Part shown: positions 37,789 through 52,109 of the stretch, one piece after another | Numbering within the stretch: the stretch's first letter is position 1 | Layout: each line of letters starts with the position of its first letter | NCBI RefSeq assembly: GCF_905404315.1 | Contig: NC_066287.1 | Coordinates: forward strand, 12,958,001-13,022,000 | Length of the DNA stretch: 64,000 bases | Reading direction: 5' to 3' | Source of the DNA: Leptidea sinapis | Taxonomy: Eukaryota > Arthropoda > Insecta > Lepidoptera > Pieridae | The notes under the pieces: generated by a model | What the model saw: the letters and a program-made list of their open reading frames with translations, nothing else | The model's database searches: none | What the model was told of the DNA's origin: nothing | Program-made: the position numbers and the translations under genes

Positions 37789-39618
37789 TTTTAAATCGCG
37801 GAGCTCAACCTGATACCCGACATACAGTTCGGAATCAGAACCGCTCACTCTTGTCCCCAGCAGGCTCACCGACTCACCGAGTACATTCTCGTACGGCGTC
37901 AACTTCACGCTACCACGGCAGCCGTGTTTTTCGATGTCGCGAAGGCATTCGACAAGGTATGGCACAACGGCTTAGTATTCAAGCTGTATCAACTGGGAGT
38001 GCCAGACAGGCTAGTGCGCATCATACGAGCCTACCTTACTGATCGCTCCTTCCGATATCGAGTAGAGGGCACCCTATCCTCACCCAGACCCATCAGGTCT
38101 GGCGTGCCACAGGGTTCAGTCCTCTTTCCCACTCTTTTCTCGCTCTTCACGAGCGACATTCCCAAGTTTCCGAATGTCCAGCTCGCTCAGTACGCTGACG
38201 ATACGGCACTCTACTTTGGTTCCGCTCTATTGAACCGCTCAACCTTGAGCAGGAACATTAAAGTGCTTCAAGCCGCCGTCGATGAACTAAGCAACTGGTT
38301 CAGAAAATGGCGGATTGAAGTAAACCCCACCAAGAGTGCAGCGGTACTCTTCGGTAACGCGAATAGCATTCGCGCTAAAAAACGACCAACCGACGTCATT
38401 AAATTGTATGAAACACCCATACCGTGGGTGAAGGATTACAAATACTTAGGAGTCACGTTCAACAGCAATATGAACTTCAAGAAACATATTGATACGGTAT
38501 GCAATAGAGCCCGATTTGTCCTCAGTCGCCTTTATCCACTTGTGTGTGGGCGAAGCAAACTTCCGCTCAAACACAAAGTGACGCTGTACAAAACCATCGT
38601 ACGGCCCATACTGTCATACGCAAGCGTCGTTTTCGCGCACACCCGACCGAGCTACTTACGTCGTTTGCAAGTAGTTCAAAATAAATTCACGCGCATGGCA
38701 ACCGGAGCCCCGTGGTTCATCCGAAACGTTGACCTTCACCGCGACCTAGAGCTTCCGACGATAGCTCAACACTTTAAAGAGATCTCGCGACGCTTCTTTG
38801 ACAAGGCGCCTAACCATCCCAACATCTTGGTTAGGAAGGCATGCGGGTACACCCCCCTTCACCATAGTCTCATCCCAATAAGACGTCCCAGACACGTAAC
38901 GGTAGACCCGGATGACGACATCACCATCGCTAACGCGACACCCACACAAACACCGACACAGACACGCACACACCGCCTTCGCAGGCGTAGGCGCGGTCAA
39001 CCACCGCAAACCACTGGCACTCGTCACTCTGACGATGGCCAGCGGCCCGCACCCTAGATACACCACACATTGTTTTGATACCCGACGAGACGTTAGTCCT
39101 CGTCCTGTAATCGTTTCACTACACTCACTAACACACGGACTGACTGACGGACTGACATACACCACTTACACAACCACAAACACACTCCACAAACAGACAC
39201 AAACACAAACATACATGCACACTAACATTTACAGTACTTACACACATACAAACATACATACATACAATCATAAACACATACATACACACTAAACATCACC
39301 ACACTCGCCGGCGAGTGTGTTCTTCTCATCTTTTCATCTTAATTTTCATTTTCATTCTCTCTCCTTCCCACAAGCACACAGCCGGTCTGAGGTTCGAGTC
39401 TCCTTAGGAGACGCCCCGCGACTGTTGTTGCGTAGTCTTTGCGGCCTCCACGGCCAACGTCCTACTTCGCTGTGAAAGCCAGGGCTGCTAACGGCACAGA
39501 GGAGGTTTTAGTCGGTATGGGGCGTCCGCTTACGCGGACACTCGAGTCCGATATATTACGCCCCGTTCCGGGGCGTAAACACGTAACAGTATTTCCTCCT
39601 CTCAAAAAAAAAAAAAAA
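37789..39618 (+). mobile_element. LINE copy 2, 5'-truncated, same insertion lineage as copy 1
   Basis: It has the same first base of LINE sequence and the same 3' end as copy 1, with an uninterrupted A tail of about 16 bases. Upstream satellite matches copy 1 for only about one monomer, while the downstream flank matches further. The last 218 bases are part of the 602 bp tandem duplication that follows. Confidence 0.95.
37795..39057 (+). pseudogene. Reverse transcriptase ORF, 5'-truncated (LINE copy 2)
   Basis: Read in the frame of copy 1, the second LINE codon is TAA (37792-37794) where copy 1 has TAC. The open frame therefore starts just after it and runs 420 codons to the stop at 39055-39057. 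Motif A lies at about 37927-37965 and YADD at 38191-38202. Relative to copy 1 it has QFGIR for QFGFR, VLFPT for VLSPT in motif B, SNWF for GNWF, KWRIEV for KWGIEV and VDLHRD for VDIHRD. The Ser-to-Phe change in motif B hits a normally conserved position and probably impairs activity. It has no start codon context, promoter or upstream domains and is a fossil fragment that happens to remain open. Confidence 0.92.
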
Positions 39619-40002
39619 ATCATACTTTTGAGCTGCGGCCATCTCGGATTTAAAAGTGGTCCCAAAATTGTTTTCTGCACCCTCGAGAACCTCGGACACG
39701 ATATCCATATTGCTGTAAACATAATTGTTTGCGGCAGCTCGCTTGGATGTAAAAAATGATCACAGAATTGTTCTCTGCACCCTCGAAAACCTCGGACACG
39801 ATATCCATATTGCTAAAAAAATAATTTTGTGCGGCGGCCATCTTGGATTTGAAATATGATCACCAAATCGGTCTCTGCACCCTCGAGAACCTAGGATACG
39901 ATACCCACAATCTAGTTATCATACTTTTGAGCGGCGGCCATTTCGGATTTAAAAATGATCCCAAAATTGTTTTCTGCACCCTCGAGAAACTCGGACACGA
40001 TA
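39401..40002 (+). repeat. 602 bp tandem duplication, left copy (LINE tail + satellite)
   Basis: It runs from TCCTTAGGAGACG in the LINE 3' UTR through the A tail, the target-site copy and about 3.8 monomers, ending at CTCGGACACGATA. Every landmark reappears 602 bp later, for example the hairpin at 39556-39578 and again at 40158-40180. Confidence 0.92.
39619..39629 (+). repeat. Target-site duplication, right (LINE copy 2)
   Basis: ATCATACTTTT directly after the A tail, followed by GAGCTGCGGCCATCTCGG as in copies 1 and 3. Confidence 0.85.
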
Positions 40003-40220
40003 TCCTTAGGAGACGCCCCGCGACTGTTGTTGCGTAGTCTTTGCGGCCTCCACGGCCAACGTCCTACTTCGCTGTGAAAGCCAGGTCTGCTAACGGCACA
40101 GAGGAGGTTTTAGTCGGTATGGGGCGTCCGCTTACGCGGACACTCGAGTCCGATATATTACGCCCCGTTCCGGGGCGTAAACACGTAACAGTATTTCCTC
40201 CTCTCAAAAAAAAAAAAAAA
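40003..40220 (+). mobile_element. LINE 3'-tail fragment (last ~218 bp) created by tandem duplication
   Basis: It contains only the GC-rich end of the 3' UTR with its stems and the A tail, and no coding sequence. It has no target-site duplication of its own: the left side is the microhomology joint, and the right side is the ATCATACTTTT copied from LINE copy 2. Confidence 0.92.
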
Positions 40221-40604
40221 TCATACTTTTGAGCTGCGGCCATCTCGGATTTAAAAATGGTCCCAAAATTGTTTTCTGCACCCTCGAGAACCTCGGACAC
40301 GATATCCATATTGCTAAAAACATAATTGTTTGCGGCAGCTCGCTTGGATGTAAAAAATGATCACAGAATTGTTCTCTGCACCCTCGAAAACCTCGGACAC
40401 GATATCCATATTGCTAAAAAAATAATTTTGTGCGGCGGCCATCTTGGATTTGAAATATGATCACCAAATCGGTCTCTGCACCCTCGAGAACCTAGGATAC
40501 GATACCCACAATCTAGTTATCATACTTTTGAGCGGCGGCCATTTTGGATTTAAAAATGATCCCAAAATTGTTTTCTGCACCCTCGAGAAACTCGGACACG
40601 ATAT
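40003..40604 (+). repeat. 602 bp tandem duplication, right copy
   Basis: At the novel joint, satellite CACGATA meets LINE CTTAGGAGACG through TCC (40003-40005), which is present in both partners (satellite GATATCCATATTG, LINE GTCTCCTTAGG). This is a 3-base microhomology breakpoint, not a transposition event. Single-base differences from the left copy are few, for example GCCAGGTCTGC for GCCAGGGCTGC near 40084. Confidence 0.92.
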
Positions 40605-40620
40605 CCATATTGCTGAAAAC

Positions 40621-42210
40621 ATAATTTTGAGCGGCGGCCATCTTGTATTTCAAAAATGATCACAAAATCGATCTCTGCAGCCTCGAGAACCTCGGATACG
40701 ATACCCATAATGTAGTTATCATAATTTTGAGCGGCGGCCGTCTTGGATTTCAAAAATGATCACAAAATCGTTCTATACACTCTCGAGAACCTCGGATAGG
40801 ACACCTATATTTTTATGATCATAATCTTGCACGGCGGCTAACTTCGATTTGAAAAATTTTCACAAAATCGTTCTCAGCACCCTCGAGAAACTCGGACACG
40901 ATACCCATAATCTAGTTATCATACTTTTGAGCGGCGGCCATCTCGAATTTAAAAATGATCCCAAAATTGTTTTCTGCACCCTCGAGAACCTCGGACACGA
41001 TATCCATATTGCTGAAAACATAATTGTTTGCGGAAGCCCTCATGGATTTCAAAACGGATCACAGAATTGTTCTCTAAACCCTCGAGAACCTCGGACACGA
41101 TATCCATATTGCTAAAATCATAATTTTATGCGGCGGCCATCTTGGATTTGAAAAATGATCATTAAATCGTTCACTGCACCCTCGAGAATCTTGGACACGA
41201 TATCCATATTGCTGAGATCATAATAGAACGCGAGCGATTTGAGATCATAATGATCACAAAATCGTTCTCTGCACCCTCGAGAACCTCGGATACGACACCC
41301 ATATTTTTATGATCATAATCTTGCACGGCGGCCATCTTGGATTTGAAAAATGATCACAAAATCGTTCTCAACACCCTCGAGAAACTCGGATACGATACCC
41401 ATAATGTAGTTATCATACTTTTGAGCGGCGGCCATCTTGGATTTGAAAACTAATCACAAAATCGTTCTCTGCACCCTTGAGAACCTCGGATACGATACCC
41501 ATAATCTAGTTATCAACTTTTGAGCGGCGCCATCTCGGATTTAAAAATGATCCCAAAATTGTTTTCTGCACCCTCGAGAACCTCGGACACGATATCCATA
41601 TTGCTGAAAACATAATTGTTTGCGGCAGCTCTCTTGGATGTAAAAACTGATAACAGAATTGTTCTCTGCATCCTCGAGAACCTCGGACACGATATCCATA
41701 TTGCTAAAATCATAATTTTGTGCGGCGGCCATCTTGGATTTGAAAAATGATCACCATATCGTTCTCTGCACCCTCGAGAATCTTGGACACGATATCCATA
41801 TTGATGAGATCATAATTTTGTGCGGTGGCCATCTTGGATTTGAAAAATGATCACAAAATCGTTCTCAGCACCTTCGAGAACCTCGGATACGATACCCATA
41901 ATGTAGTTATCATACTTTTGAGCGGCAGCCATCTTCGATTTGAAAAATGATCACAAAATCGTTCTCTGCACCCTCGAGAACATCGGATACGATACCCACA
42001 ATCTAGTTATCATACTTTTGAGCGGCGGCCATTTCGGATTTAATAATGATCCCAAAATTGTTTTCTGCACCCTCGAGAAACTCGGACACGATATCCATAT
42101 TGCTGAAAACATAATTTTGTGCGGCGGCCATCTTGGATTAGAAAAATGATTACAAAATCGTTCTCAGCACCCTCGAGAACCTCGGATACGATACTCATGA
42201 TGTAGTTATC
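40621..42210 (+). repeat. 1590 bp higher-order unit, copy A
   Basis: It starts ATAATTTTGAGCGGCGGCC with CTTGTATTTC (a GGATTT-to-GTATTT variant). Landmarks are shifted 1590 bp in copy B, including the AGAACGCGAGCG junction (41224 to 42814) and a variant dimer with GAAGCCCTCATGG. Confidence 0.85.
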
Positions 42211-43335
42211 ATAATTTTGAGCGGCGGCCATCTTGTATTTCAAAAATGATCACAAAATCGATCTCTGCAGCCTCGAGAACCTCGGATACGATACCCATAA
42301 TGTAGTTATCATAATTTTGAGTGGCGGCCGTCTTGGATTTCAAAAATGATCACAAAATCGTTCTATACACTCTCGAGAACCTCGGATAGGACACCTATAT
42401 TTTTATGATCATAATCTTGCACGGCGGCTAACTTCGATTTGAAAAATTTTCACAAAATCGTTCTCAGCACCCTCGAGAAACTCGGACACGATACCCATAA
42501 TCTAGTTATCATACTTTTGAGCGGCGGCCATCTCGAATTTAAAAATGATCCCAAAATTGTTTTCTGCACCCTCGAGAACCTCGGACACGATATCCATATT
42601 GCTGAAAACATAATTGTTTGCGGAAGCCCTCATGGATTTCAAAACGGATCACAGAATTGTTCTCTAAACCCTCGAGAACCTCGGACACGATATCCATATT
42701 GCTAAAATCATAATTTTATGCGGCGGCCATCTTGGATTTGAAAAATGATCATTAAATCGTTCACTGCACCCTCGAGAATCTTGGACACGATATCCATATT
42801 GCTGAGATCATAATAGAACGCGAGCGATTTGAGATCATAATGATCACAAAATCGTTCTCTGCACCCTCGAGAACCTCGGATACGACACCCATATTTTTAT
42901 GATCATAATCTTGCACGGCGGCCATCTTGGATTTGAAAAATGATCACAAAATCGTTCTCAACACCCTCGAGAAACTCGGATACGATACCCATAATGTAGT
43001 TATCATACTTTTGAGCGGCGGCCATCTTGGATTTGAAAACTAATCACAAAATCGTTCTCTGCACCCTTGAGAACCTCGGATACGATACCCATAATCTAGT
43101 TATCAACTTTTGAGCGGCGCCATCTCGGATTTAAAAATGATCCCAAAATTGTTTTCTGCACCCTCGAGAACCTCGGACACGATATCCATATTGCTGAAAA
43201 CATAATTGTTTGCGGCAGCTCTCTTGGATGTAAAAACTGATAACAGAATTGTTCTCTGCATCCTCGAGAACCTCGGACACGATATCCATATTGCTAAAAT
43301 CATAATTTTGTGCGGCGGCCATCTTGGATTTGAAA
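42211..43335 (+). repeat. 1590 bp higher-order unit, copy B (partial)
   Basis: It matches copy A for about 1.1 kb. At about 43335 it skips roughly one monomer relative to copy A (GATCACAAAATC versus GATCACCATATC) and then follows a related but different path. Confidence 0.8.
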
Positions 43336-46300
43336 AATGATCACAAAATCGTTCTCAGCACCTTCGAGAACCTCGGATACGATACCCATAATGTAGTTAT
43401 CATACTTTTGAGCGGCAGCCATCTTCGATTTGAAAAATGATCACAAAATCGTTCTCTGCACCCTCGAGAACATCGGATACGATACCCATAATGTAGTTAT
43501 CATAATTTTGAGCGGCGACCATCTTGGATTTGAAAAATGATCACAAAATCGTTCTCAGCACTCTCGAGAACCTAGGATACGATACCCATAATGTAGATAC
43601 ATACTTTTGAGCGGCGGCCATCTTGAATTTCAAAAATGATCACAAAATCGTTCTATGCACTCTCGAGAACCTCGGATAGGATACCTATATTTTTATGATC
43701 ATAATCTTGCACGGCGGCCATCTTGGATTTGAAAAATTTTCACAAAATCGTTCTCAGCACCCTCGAGAAACTCGGATACGATACCCATAATCTAGTTATC
43801 ATACTTTTGAGCGGCGGCCATCTCGAATTTAAAAATGATCCCAAAATTGTTTTCTGCACCCTCGAGAACCTCGGACACGATATCCATATTGCTGAAAACA
43901 TAATTGTTTGCGGAAGCCCTCTTGGATTTAAAAAATGATCACAGAATTGTTCTCTGCACCCTCGAAAACCTCGGACATGATATCCATATTGCTAAAAAAA
44001 TAATTTTGTGCGGCGGCCATCTTGGATTTGAAATATGATCACCAAATCGGTCTCTGCACCCTCGAGAACCTCGGATACGACACCCATATTTTTATGATCA
44101 TAATCTTGCACGGCGGCCATCTTGGATTTGAAAAATGATCACAAAATCGTTCTCAACACCCTCGAGAAACTCGGATACGATACCCATAATGTAGTTATCA
44201 TACTTTTGAGCGGCGGCCATCTTGGATTTGAAAACTAATCACAAAATCGTTCTCTGCACCCTTGAGAACCTCGGATACGATACCCATAATCTAGTTATCA
44301 TACTTTTTAGCGGCGCCATCTCGGATTTAAAAATGATCCCAAACTTGTTTTCTGCACCCTCGAGAACCTCGGACACGATATCCATATTGCTGAAAACATA
44401 ATTGTTTGCGGCAGCTCTCTTGGATGTAAAAAATGATAACAGAATTGTTCTCTGCATCCTCGAGAACCTCGGACACGATATCCATATTGGTAAAATCATA
44501 ATTTTGTGCGGCGGCCATCTTGGATTTGAAAAATGATCACCAAATCGTTCTCTGCACCCTCGAGAATCTTGGACACGATATCCATATTGATGAGATCATA
44601 ATTTTGTGCGGTGGCCATGTTGGATTTGAAAAATGATCACAAAATCGTTCTATGCACTCTCGAGAACCTCGGATAGGATACCTATATTTTTATGATCATA
44701 ATCTTGCACGGCGGCCATCTTGGATTTGAAAAATTTTCACAAAATCGTTCTCAGCACCCTCGAGAAACTCGGATACGATACCCATAATCTAGTTATCATA
44801 CTTTTGAGCGGCGGCCATCTCGAATTTAAAAATGATCCCAAAATTGTTTTCTGCACCCTCGAGAACCTCGGACACGATATCCGTATTGCTGAAAACATAA
44901 TTGTTTGCGGCAGCTCTCTTGGATGTAAAAAATGATAACAGAATTGTTCTCTGCATCCTCGAGAACCTCGGACACGATATCCATATTGGTAAAATCATAA
45001 TTTTGTGCGGCGGCCATCTTGGATTTGAAAAATGATCACCAAATCGTTCTCTGCACCCTCGAGAATCTTGGACACGATATCCATATTGATGAGATCATAA
45101 TTTTGTGCGGTGGCCATCTTGGATTTGAAAAATGATCACAAAATCGTTCTCAGCACCCTCGAGAACCTCGGACACGATATCCATATTGCTGAAAACATAA
45201 TTATTTGCGGCAGCTCTCTTGGATTTTAAAAAATGATAACAGAATTGTTCTCTGCATCCTCGAGAACCTCGGACACGATATCCATATTGCTAAAATCATA
45301 ATTTTGTGCGGCGGCCATCTTGGATTTGAAAAATGATCACCAAATCGTTCTCTGCACCCTCGAGAATCTTGGACACGATATCCATATTGCTCAGATCATA
45401 ATTTTGTGCGGTGGCCATCTTGGATTTGAAAAATGATCACAAAATCGTTCTATACACTCTCGAGAACCTCGGATAGGACACCTTTATTTTTATGATCATA
45501 ATCTTGCACCGCGGCTATCTTGGATTTGAAAAATTTTCACAAAATCGTTCTCAGCACCCTCGAGAAACTCGGATACGATACCCATAATCTAGTTATCATA
45601 CTTTTGAGCGGTGGCCATCTCGAATTTAAAAATGATCCCAAAATCGATCTCTGCAGCCTCGAGAACCTCGGATACGATACCCATAATGTAGTTATCATAA
45701 TTTTGAGCGGCGGCCATCTTGGATTTCAAAAATGATCACAAAATCGTTCTATACACTCTCGAGAACCTCGGATAGGACACCTATATTTTTATGATCATAA
45801 TCTTGCACGGCGGCTATCTTGGATTTGAATAATTTTTACAAAATCGTTCTCAGCACCCTCGAGAAACTCGGATACGATACCCATAATCTAGTTATCATAC
45901 TTTTGAGCGGCGGCCATCCCGAATTTAAAAATGATGCCAAAATTGTTTTCTGCACCCTCGAGAAACTCGGACAAGATATCCATATAGCTGAAAACATAAT
46001 TGTTTGCAGAAGCCCTCTTGGATTTCAAAACGGATCACAGAATTGTTCTCTAAACCCTAGAGAACCTCGGACACGATATCCATATTGCTAAAATAATAAT
46101 TTTGTGCGTCGGCCATCTTGGATTTGAAAAATGATCATCAAATCGTTCACTGCACCCTCGAGAATCTTGGACACGATATCCATATTGCTGAGATCATAAT
46201 AGAACGCGAGCGATTTGAGATCATAATGATCACAAAATCGTTCTCTGCACCCTCGAGAACCTGGGATACGACACCCATATTTTTATGATCATAATCTTGC

Positions 46301-47084
46301 ACGGCGGCCATCTTGGATTTGAAAAATGATCACAAAATCGTTCTCAACACCCTCGAGAAACTCGGATACGATACCCATAATGTAGTTATCATACTTTTGA
46401 GCGGCGGCCATCTTGGATTTGAAAACTAATCACAAAATCGTTCTCTGCACCCTTGAGAACCTCGGATACGATACCCATAATCTAGTTATCAACTTTTGAG
46501 CGGCGCCATCTCGGATTTAAAAATGATCCCAAAATTGTTTTCTGCACCCTCGAGAACCTCGGACACAATATCCATATTGCTGAAAACATAATTGTTTGCG
46601 GCAGCTCTCTTGGATGTAAAAAATGATAACAGAATTGTTCTCTGCATCCTCGAGAACCTCGGACACGATATCCATATTGCTAAAATCATAATTTTGTGCG
46701 GCGGCCATCTTGGATTTGAAAAATGATCACCAAATCGTTCTCTGCACCCTCGAGAATCTTGGACACGATATCCACATTGATGAGATCATAATTTTATGCG
46801 GTGGCCATCTTGGATTTGAAAAATGATCACAAAATCGTTCTCAGCACCTTCGAGAACCTCGGATACGATACCCATAATGTAGTTATCATACTTTTGAGCG
46901 GCAGCCATCTTCGATTTGAAAAATGATCACAAAATCGTTCTCTGCACCCTCGAGAACATCGGATACGATACCCATAATGTAGTTATCATAATTTTGAGCG
47001 GCGACCATCTTGGATTTGAAAAATGATCACAAAATCGTTATCAGCACTCTCGAGAACCTAGGATACGATACCCATAATGTAGAT

Positions 47085-48753
47085 TTGAAAACTAATCACA
47101 AAATCGTTCTCTGCACCCTTGAGAACCTCGGATACGATACCCATAATCTAGTTATCATACTTTTGAGCGGCGCCATCTCGGATTTAAAAATGATCCCAAA
47201 ATTGTTTTCTGCACCCTCGAGAACCTCGGACACGATATCCATATTGCTGAAAACATAATTGTTTGCGGAAGCCCTCTTGGATTTAAAAAATGATCACAGA
47301 ATTGTTCTCTGCACCCTCGAAAACCTCGGACACGATATCCATATTGCTAAAAAAATAATTTTGTGCGGCGGCCATCTTGGATTTGAAATATGATCACCAA
47401 ATCGGTCTCTGCACCCTCGAGAACCTAGGATACGATACCCATAATCTTGTTATCAAACTTTTGAGCGGCGGCCATTTCGGATTAAAAAATGATCCCAAAA
47501 TTGTTTTCTGCACCCTCGAGAAACTCGTACACGATATCCATATTGCTGAAAACATAATTTTGTGCGGCGGCCATCTTGGATTAGAAAAATGATCACAAAA
47601 TCGTTCTCAGTACCCTCGAGAAGCTCGGATACGATTCCCATAATTTAGTTATCATAATTTTGAGCGGCGGCCATCTTCGATTTGAAAAATGATCACAAAA
47701 TCGTTCTCAGCACCTTCGGGAACCTCGGATACGATACCCATAATGAAGTTATCATACTTTTGAGCGGCAGCCATTTTCGATTTGAAAAATGATCACAAAA
47801 TCGTTCTCAGCACCTTCGAGAACCTCGGATACGATACCCATAATGTAGTTATCATAATTTTGAGCGGCGACCATCTTGGATTTGAAAAATGATCATAAAA
47901 TCGTTCTCAGCACCCTCGAGAACCTCTGGTACGATACCCATAATGTAGTTATCATACTTTTGATCCGCGGCCATCTTGGATTTGAAAAATGATCACAAAA
48001 TCGTTCTCAGCACCCTCAAGAACCTCGGATACGATACCCATAATGTAGTTATCATAATTTTGAGCGTCGGCCATCTTGGATTTCAAAAATGATCACAAAA
48101 TCATTCTCTGCACCCTCGAGAACCTCGGATACGACACCCATATTTTTATGATCATAATCTTGCACGGCGGCCATCTTGGATTTGAAAAATGATCACAAAA
48201 TCGTTCTCAACACCCTCGAGAAACTCGGATACGATACCCATAATGTAGTTATCATACTTTTGAGCGGCGGCCATCTTGGATTTGAAAACTAATCACAAAA
48301 TCGTTCTCTGCACCCTTGAGAACCTCGGATACGATACCCATAATCTAGTTATCATACTTTTGAGCGGAGCCATCTCGGATTTAAAAATGATCCCAAAATT
48401 GTTTTCTGCACCCTCGAGAACCTCGGACACGATATCCATATTGCTGAAAACATAATTGTTTGCGGCAGCTCTCTTGGATGTAAAAAATGATAACAGAATT
48501 GTTCTCTGAATATAATGAAGTTATCATAATTTTGAGCGGCAACCATCTTGGATTTGAAAAATGATCATAAAATCGTTCTCAGCACCCTCGAGAACCTCTG
48601 GTACTATACCCATAATGAAGTTATCATACTTGTGATCCGCGGCCATCTTGGATTTGAAAAATGATCACAAAATCGTTCTCAACACCCTCGAGAAACTCGG
48701 ATACGATACCCATAATGTAGTTATCATACTTTAGAGCGGCGGCCATCTTGGAT
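47085..48753 (+). repeat. 1669 bp higher-order unit, copy A
   Basis: It begins after the deletion joint at GAAAACTAATCAC. It contains an unusual truncated monomer at about 48507, where GTTCTCTG runs directly into AATATAATGAAGTTATC. The same joint recurs at about 50176 in copy B. Confidence 0.82.
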
Positions 48754-50345
48754 TTGAAAACTAATCACAAAATCGTTCTCTGCACCCTTGAGAACCTCGG
48801 ATACGATACCCATAATCTAGTTATCATACTTTTGAGCGGCGCCATCTCGGATTTAAAAATGATCCCAAAATTGTTTTCTGCACCCTCGAGAACCTCGGAC
48901 ACGATATCCATATTGCTGAAAACATAATTGTTTGCGGAAGCCCTCTTGGATTTAAAAAATGATCACAGAATTGTTCTCTGCACCCTCGAAAACCTCGGAC
49001 ACGATATCCATATTGCTAAAAAAATAATTTTGTGCGGCGGCCATCTTGGATTTGAAATATGATCACCAAATCGGTCTCTGCACCCTCGAGAACCTAGGAT
49101 ACGATACCCATAATCTTGTTATCAAACTTTTGAGCGGCGGCCATTTCGGGTTAAAAAATGATCCCAAAATTGTTTTCTGCACCCTCGAGAAACTCGTACA
49201 CGATATCCATATTGCTGAAAACATAATTTTGTGCGGCGGCCATCTTGGATTAGAAAAATGATCACAAAATCGTTCTCAGTACCCTCGAGAAGCTCGGATA
49301 CGATTCCCATAATTTAGTTATCATAATTTTGAGCGGCGGCCATCTTCGATTTGAAAAATGATCACAAAATCGTTCTCAGCACCTTCGGGAACCTCGGATA
49401 CGATACCCATAATGAAGTTATCATACTTTTGAGCGGCAGCCATTTTCGATTTGAAAAATGATCACAAAATCGTTCTCAGCACCTTCGAGAACCTCGGATA
49501 CGATACCCATAATGTAGTTATCATAATTTTGAGCGGCGACCATCTTGGATTTGAAAAATGATCATAAAATCGTTCTCAGCACCCTCGAGAACCTCTGGTA
49601 CGATACCCATAATGTAGTTATCATACTTTTGATCCGCGGCCATCTTGGATTTGAAAAATGATCACAAAATCGTTCTCAGCACCCTCAAGAACCTCGGATA
49701 CGATACCCATAATGTAGTTATCATAATTTTGAGCGTCGGCCATCTTGGATTTCAAAAATGATCACAAAATCATTCTCTGCACCCTCGAGAACCTCGGATA
49801 CGACACCCATATTTTTATGATCATAATCTTGCACGGCGGCCATCTTGGATTTGAAAAATGATCACAAAATCGTTCTCAACACCCTCGAGAAACTCGGATA
49901 CGATACCCATAATGTAGTTATCATACTTTTGAGCGGCGGCCATCTTGGATTTGAAAACTAATCACAAAATCGTTCTCTGCACCCTTGAGAACCTCGGATA
50001 CGATACCCATAATCTAGTTATCATACTTTTGAGCGGAGCCATCTCGGATTTAGAAATGATCCCAAAATTGTTTTCTGCACCCTCGAGAACCTCGGACACG
50101 ATATCCATATTGCTGAAAACATAATTGTTTGCGGCAGCTCTCTTGGATGTAAAAAATGATAACAGAATTGTTCTCTGAATATAATGAAGTTATCATAATT
50201 TTGAGCGGCTACCATCTTGGATTTGAAAAATGATCATAAAATCGTTCTCAGCACCCTCGAGAACCTCTGGTACTATACCCATAATGAAGTTATCATACTT
50301 GTGATCCGCGGCCATCTTGGATTTGAAAAATGATCACAAAATCGT
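48754..50345 (+). repeat. 1669 bp higher-order unit, copy B
   Basis: Tandem copy at a constant 1669 bp offset (47377 to 49046, 48352 to 50021). It diverges at about 50345, where CTCAGCACCC replaces CTCAACACCC. Confidence 0.82.
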
Positions 50346-52109
50346 TCTCAGCACCCTCGAGAAACTCGGATACGATACCAATAATGTAGTTATCATAATT
50401 TTGAGCGTCGGCCATCTTGGATTTCAAAAATGATCACAAAATCATTCTCTGCACCCTCGAGAACCTCGGATACGACACCCATATTTTTATGATCATAATC
50501 TTGCACGGCGGCCATCTTGGATTTGAAAAATGATCACAAAATCGTTGTCAACACCATCGAGAAACTCGGATACTATACCCATAATCTAGTTATCATACTT
50601 TTGAGCGGCGCCATCTCGGATTTAAAAATGATCCCAAAATTGTTTTCTGCACCCTCGAGAACCTCGGACACCATATCCATATTGCTGAAAACATAGTTGT
50701 TTGCGGCAGCTCTCTTGGATGTTAAAAATGATAACAGAATTGTTCTCTGCATCCTCGAGAACCTCGGACACGATATCCATATTGCTAAAATCATAATTTT
50801 GTGCGGCGGCCATCTTGGATTTGAAAAATGATCACCAAATCGTTCTCTGCACCCTCGAGAATCTTGGACACGATATCCATATTGCTGAGATCATACTTTT
50901 GATCCGCGGCCATCTTGGATTTGAAAAACGATCACAAAATCGTTCTCAGCACCCTCGAGAACCTCGGATACGATACCCATAATGTAGTTATCATACTTTT
51001 GAGCGGCAGCCATCTTCGATTTGAAAAATGATCACAAAATCGTTCTCTGCACCCTCGAGAACATCGGATACGATACCCATAATGTAGTTATCAAAATTTT
51101 GAGCGGCGACCATCTTGGATTTGAAAAATGATCACAAAATCGTTCTCAGCACCCTCGAGAACCTAGGATACGATACCCATAATGTAGATATCATACTTTT
51201 GAGCGGCGGCCATCTTCGATTTAAAAAATGATCACAAAATCGTTCTCTGCACACTTGAGAACCTCGGATACGATACCATAATCTAGTTATCATACTTTTG
51301 AGCGGCGGCCATCTCGGTTATAATAATGATCACAAAATTGTTTTCTGCACCCTCGAGAACCTCGGACACGATATTCATATTGCTGAAAACATAATTTTGT
51401 GCGGCGGCCATCTTGGATTAGAAAAATTATCACAAAATCGTTCTCAGCACCCTCGAGAACCTCGGATACGATACCCATAATGTAGTTATGATACTTTTGA
51501 GCGGCGGCTATCTTGGATTTGAAAAATTATCACAAAATCGGTCTCTGCACCCTCGAGAACAACTGATGCGTTACTCATAATCTAGTTATCATAATTTTGA
51601 GCGGCGGCCATCTCGGATTTAAAAATAATCCCAAAATTGTTTTCTGCACCCTCGAGAACCTCATACGATACCCATAATGTAGTTATCATAATTTTGAGTG
51701 GCGGCAATCTTGAATTTCAATAATGATCACAAAATCGTTCTGTGCACTCTCGAGAACCTTGGATACGATACCTATATTTTTATAATCATAATCTTGCACG
51801 GCGGCCATCTTGGATTTGAAAAATTATCACAAAATCGTTCTCAGCACCCTCGAGAATCTCGGATACGATATCCATAATCTAGTTATCATACTTTTGAGCG
51901 GCGGCCATCTTCGATTTGAAAAATGAACCTAAAATCGTTCTCAGCACCCTCGAGAACCTCGGATACGATACCCATAATGTAGTTATCATACTTTTGAGCG
52001 GCGGCTATCTTGGATTTGAAAAATTATCAAAAAATCGTTCTCTGCACCCTCGAGAACAACTGATGCGTTACCCATAATCTAGTTATCATACTTTTGAGCG
52101 GCGCAATCT

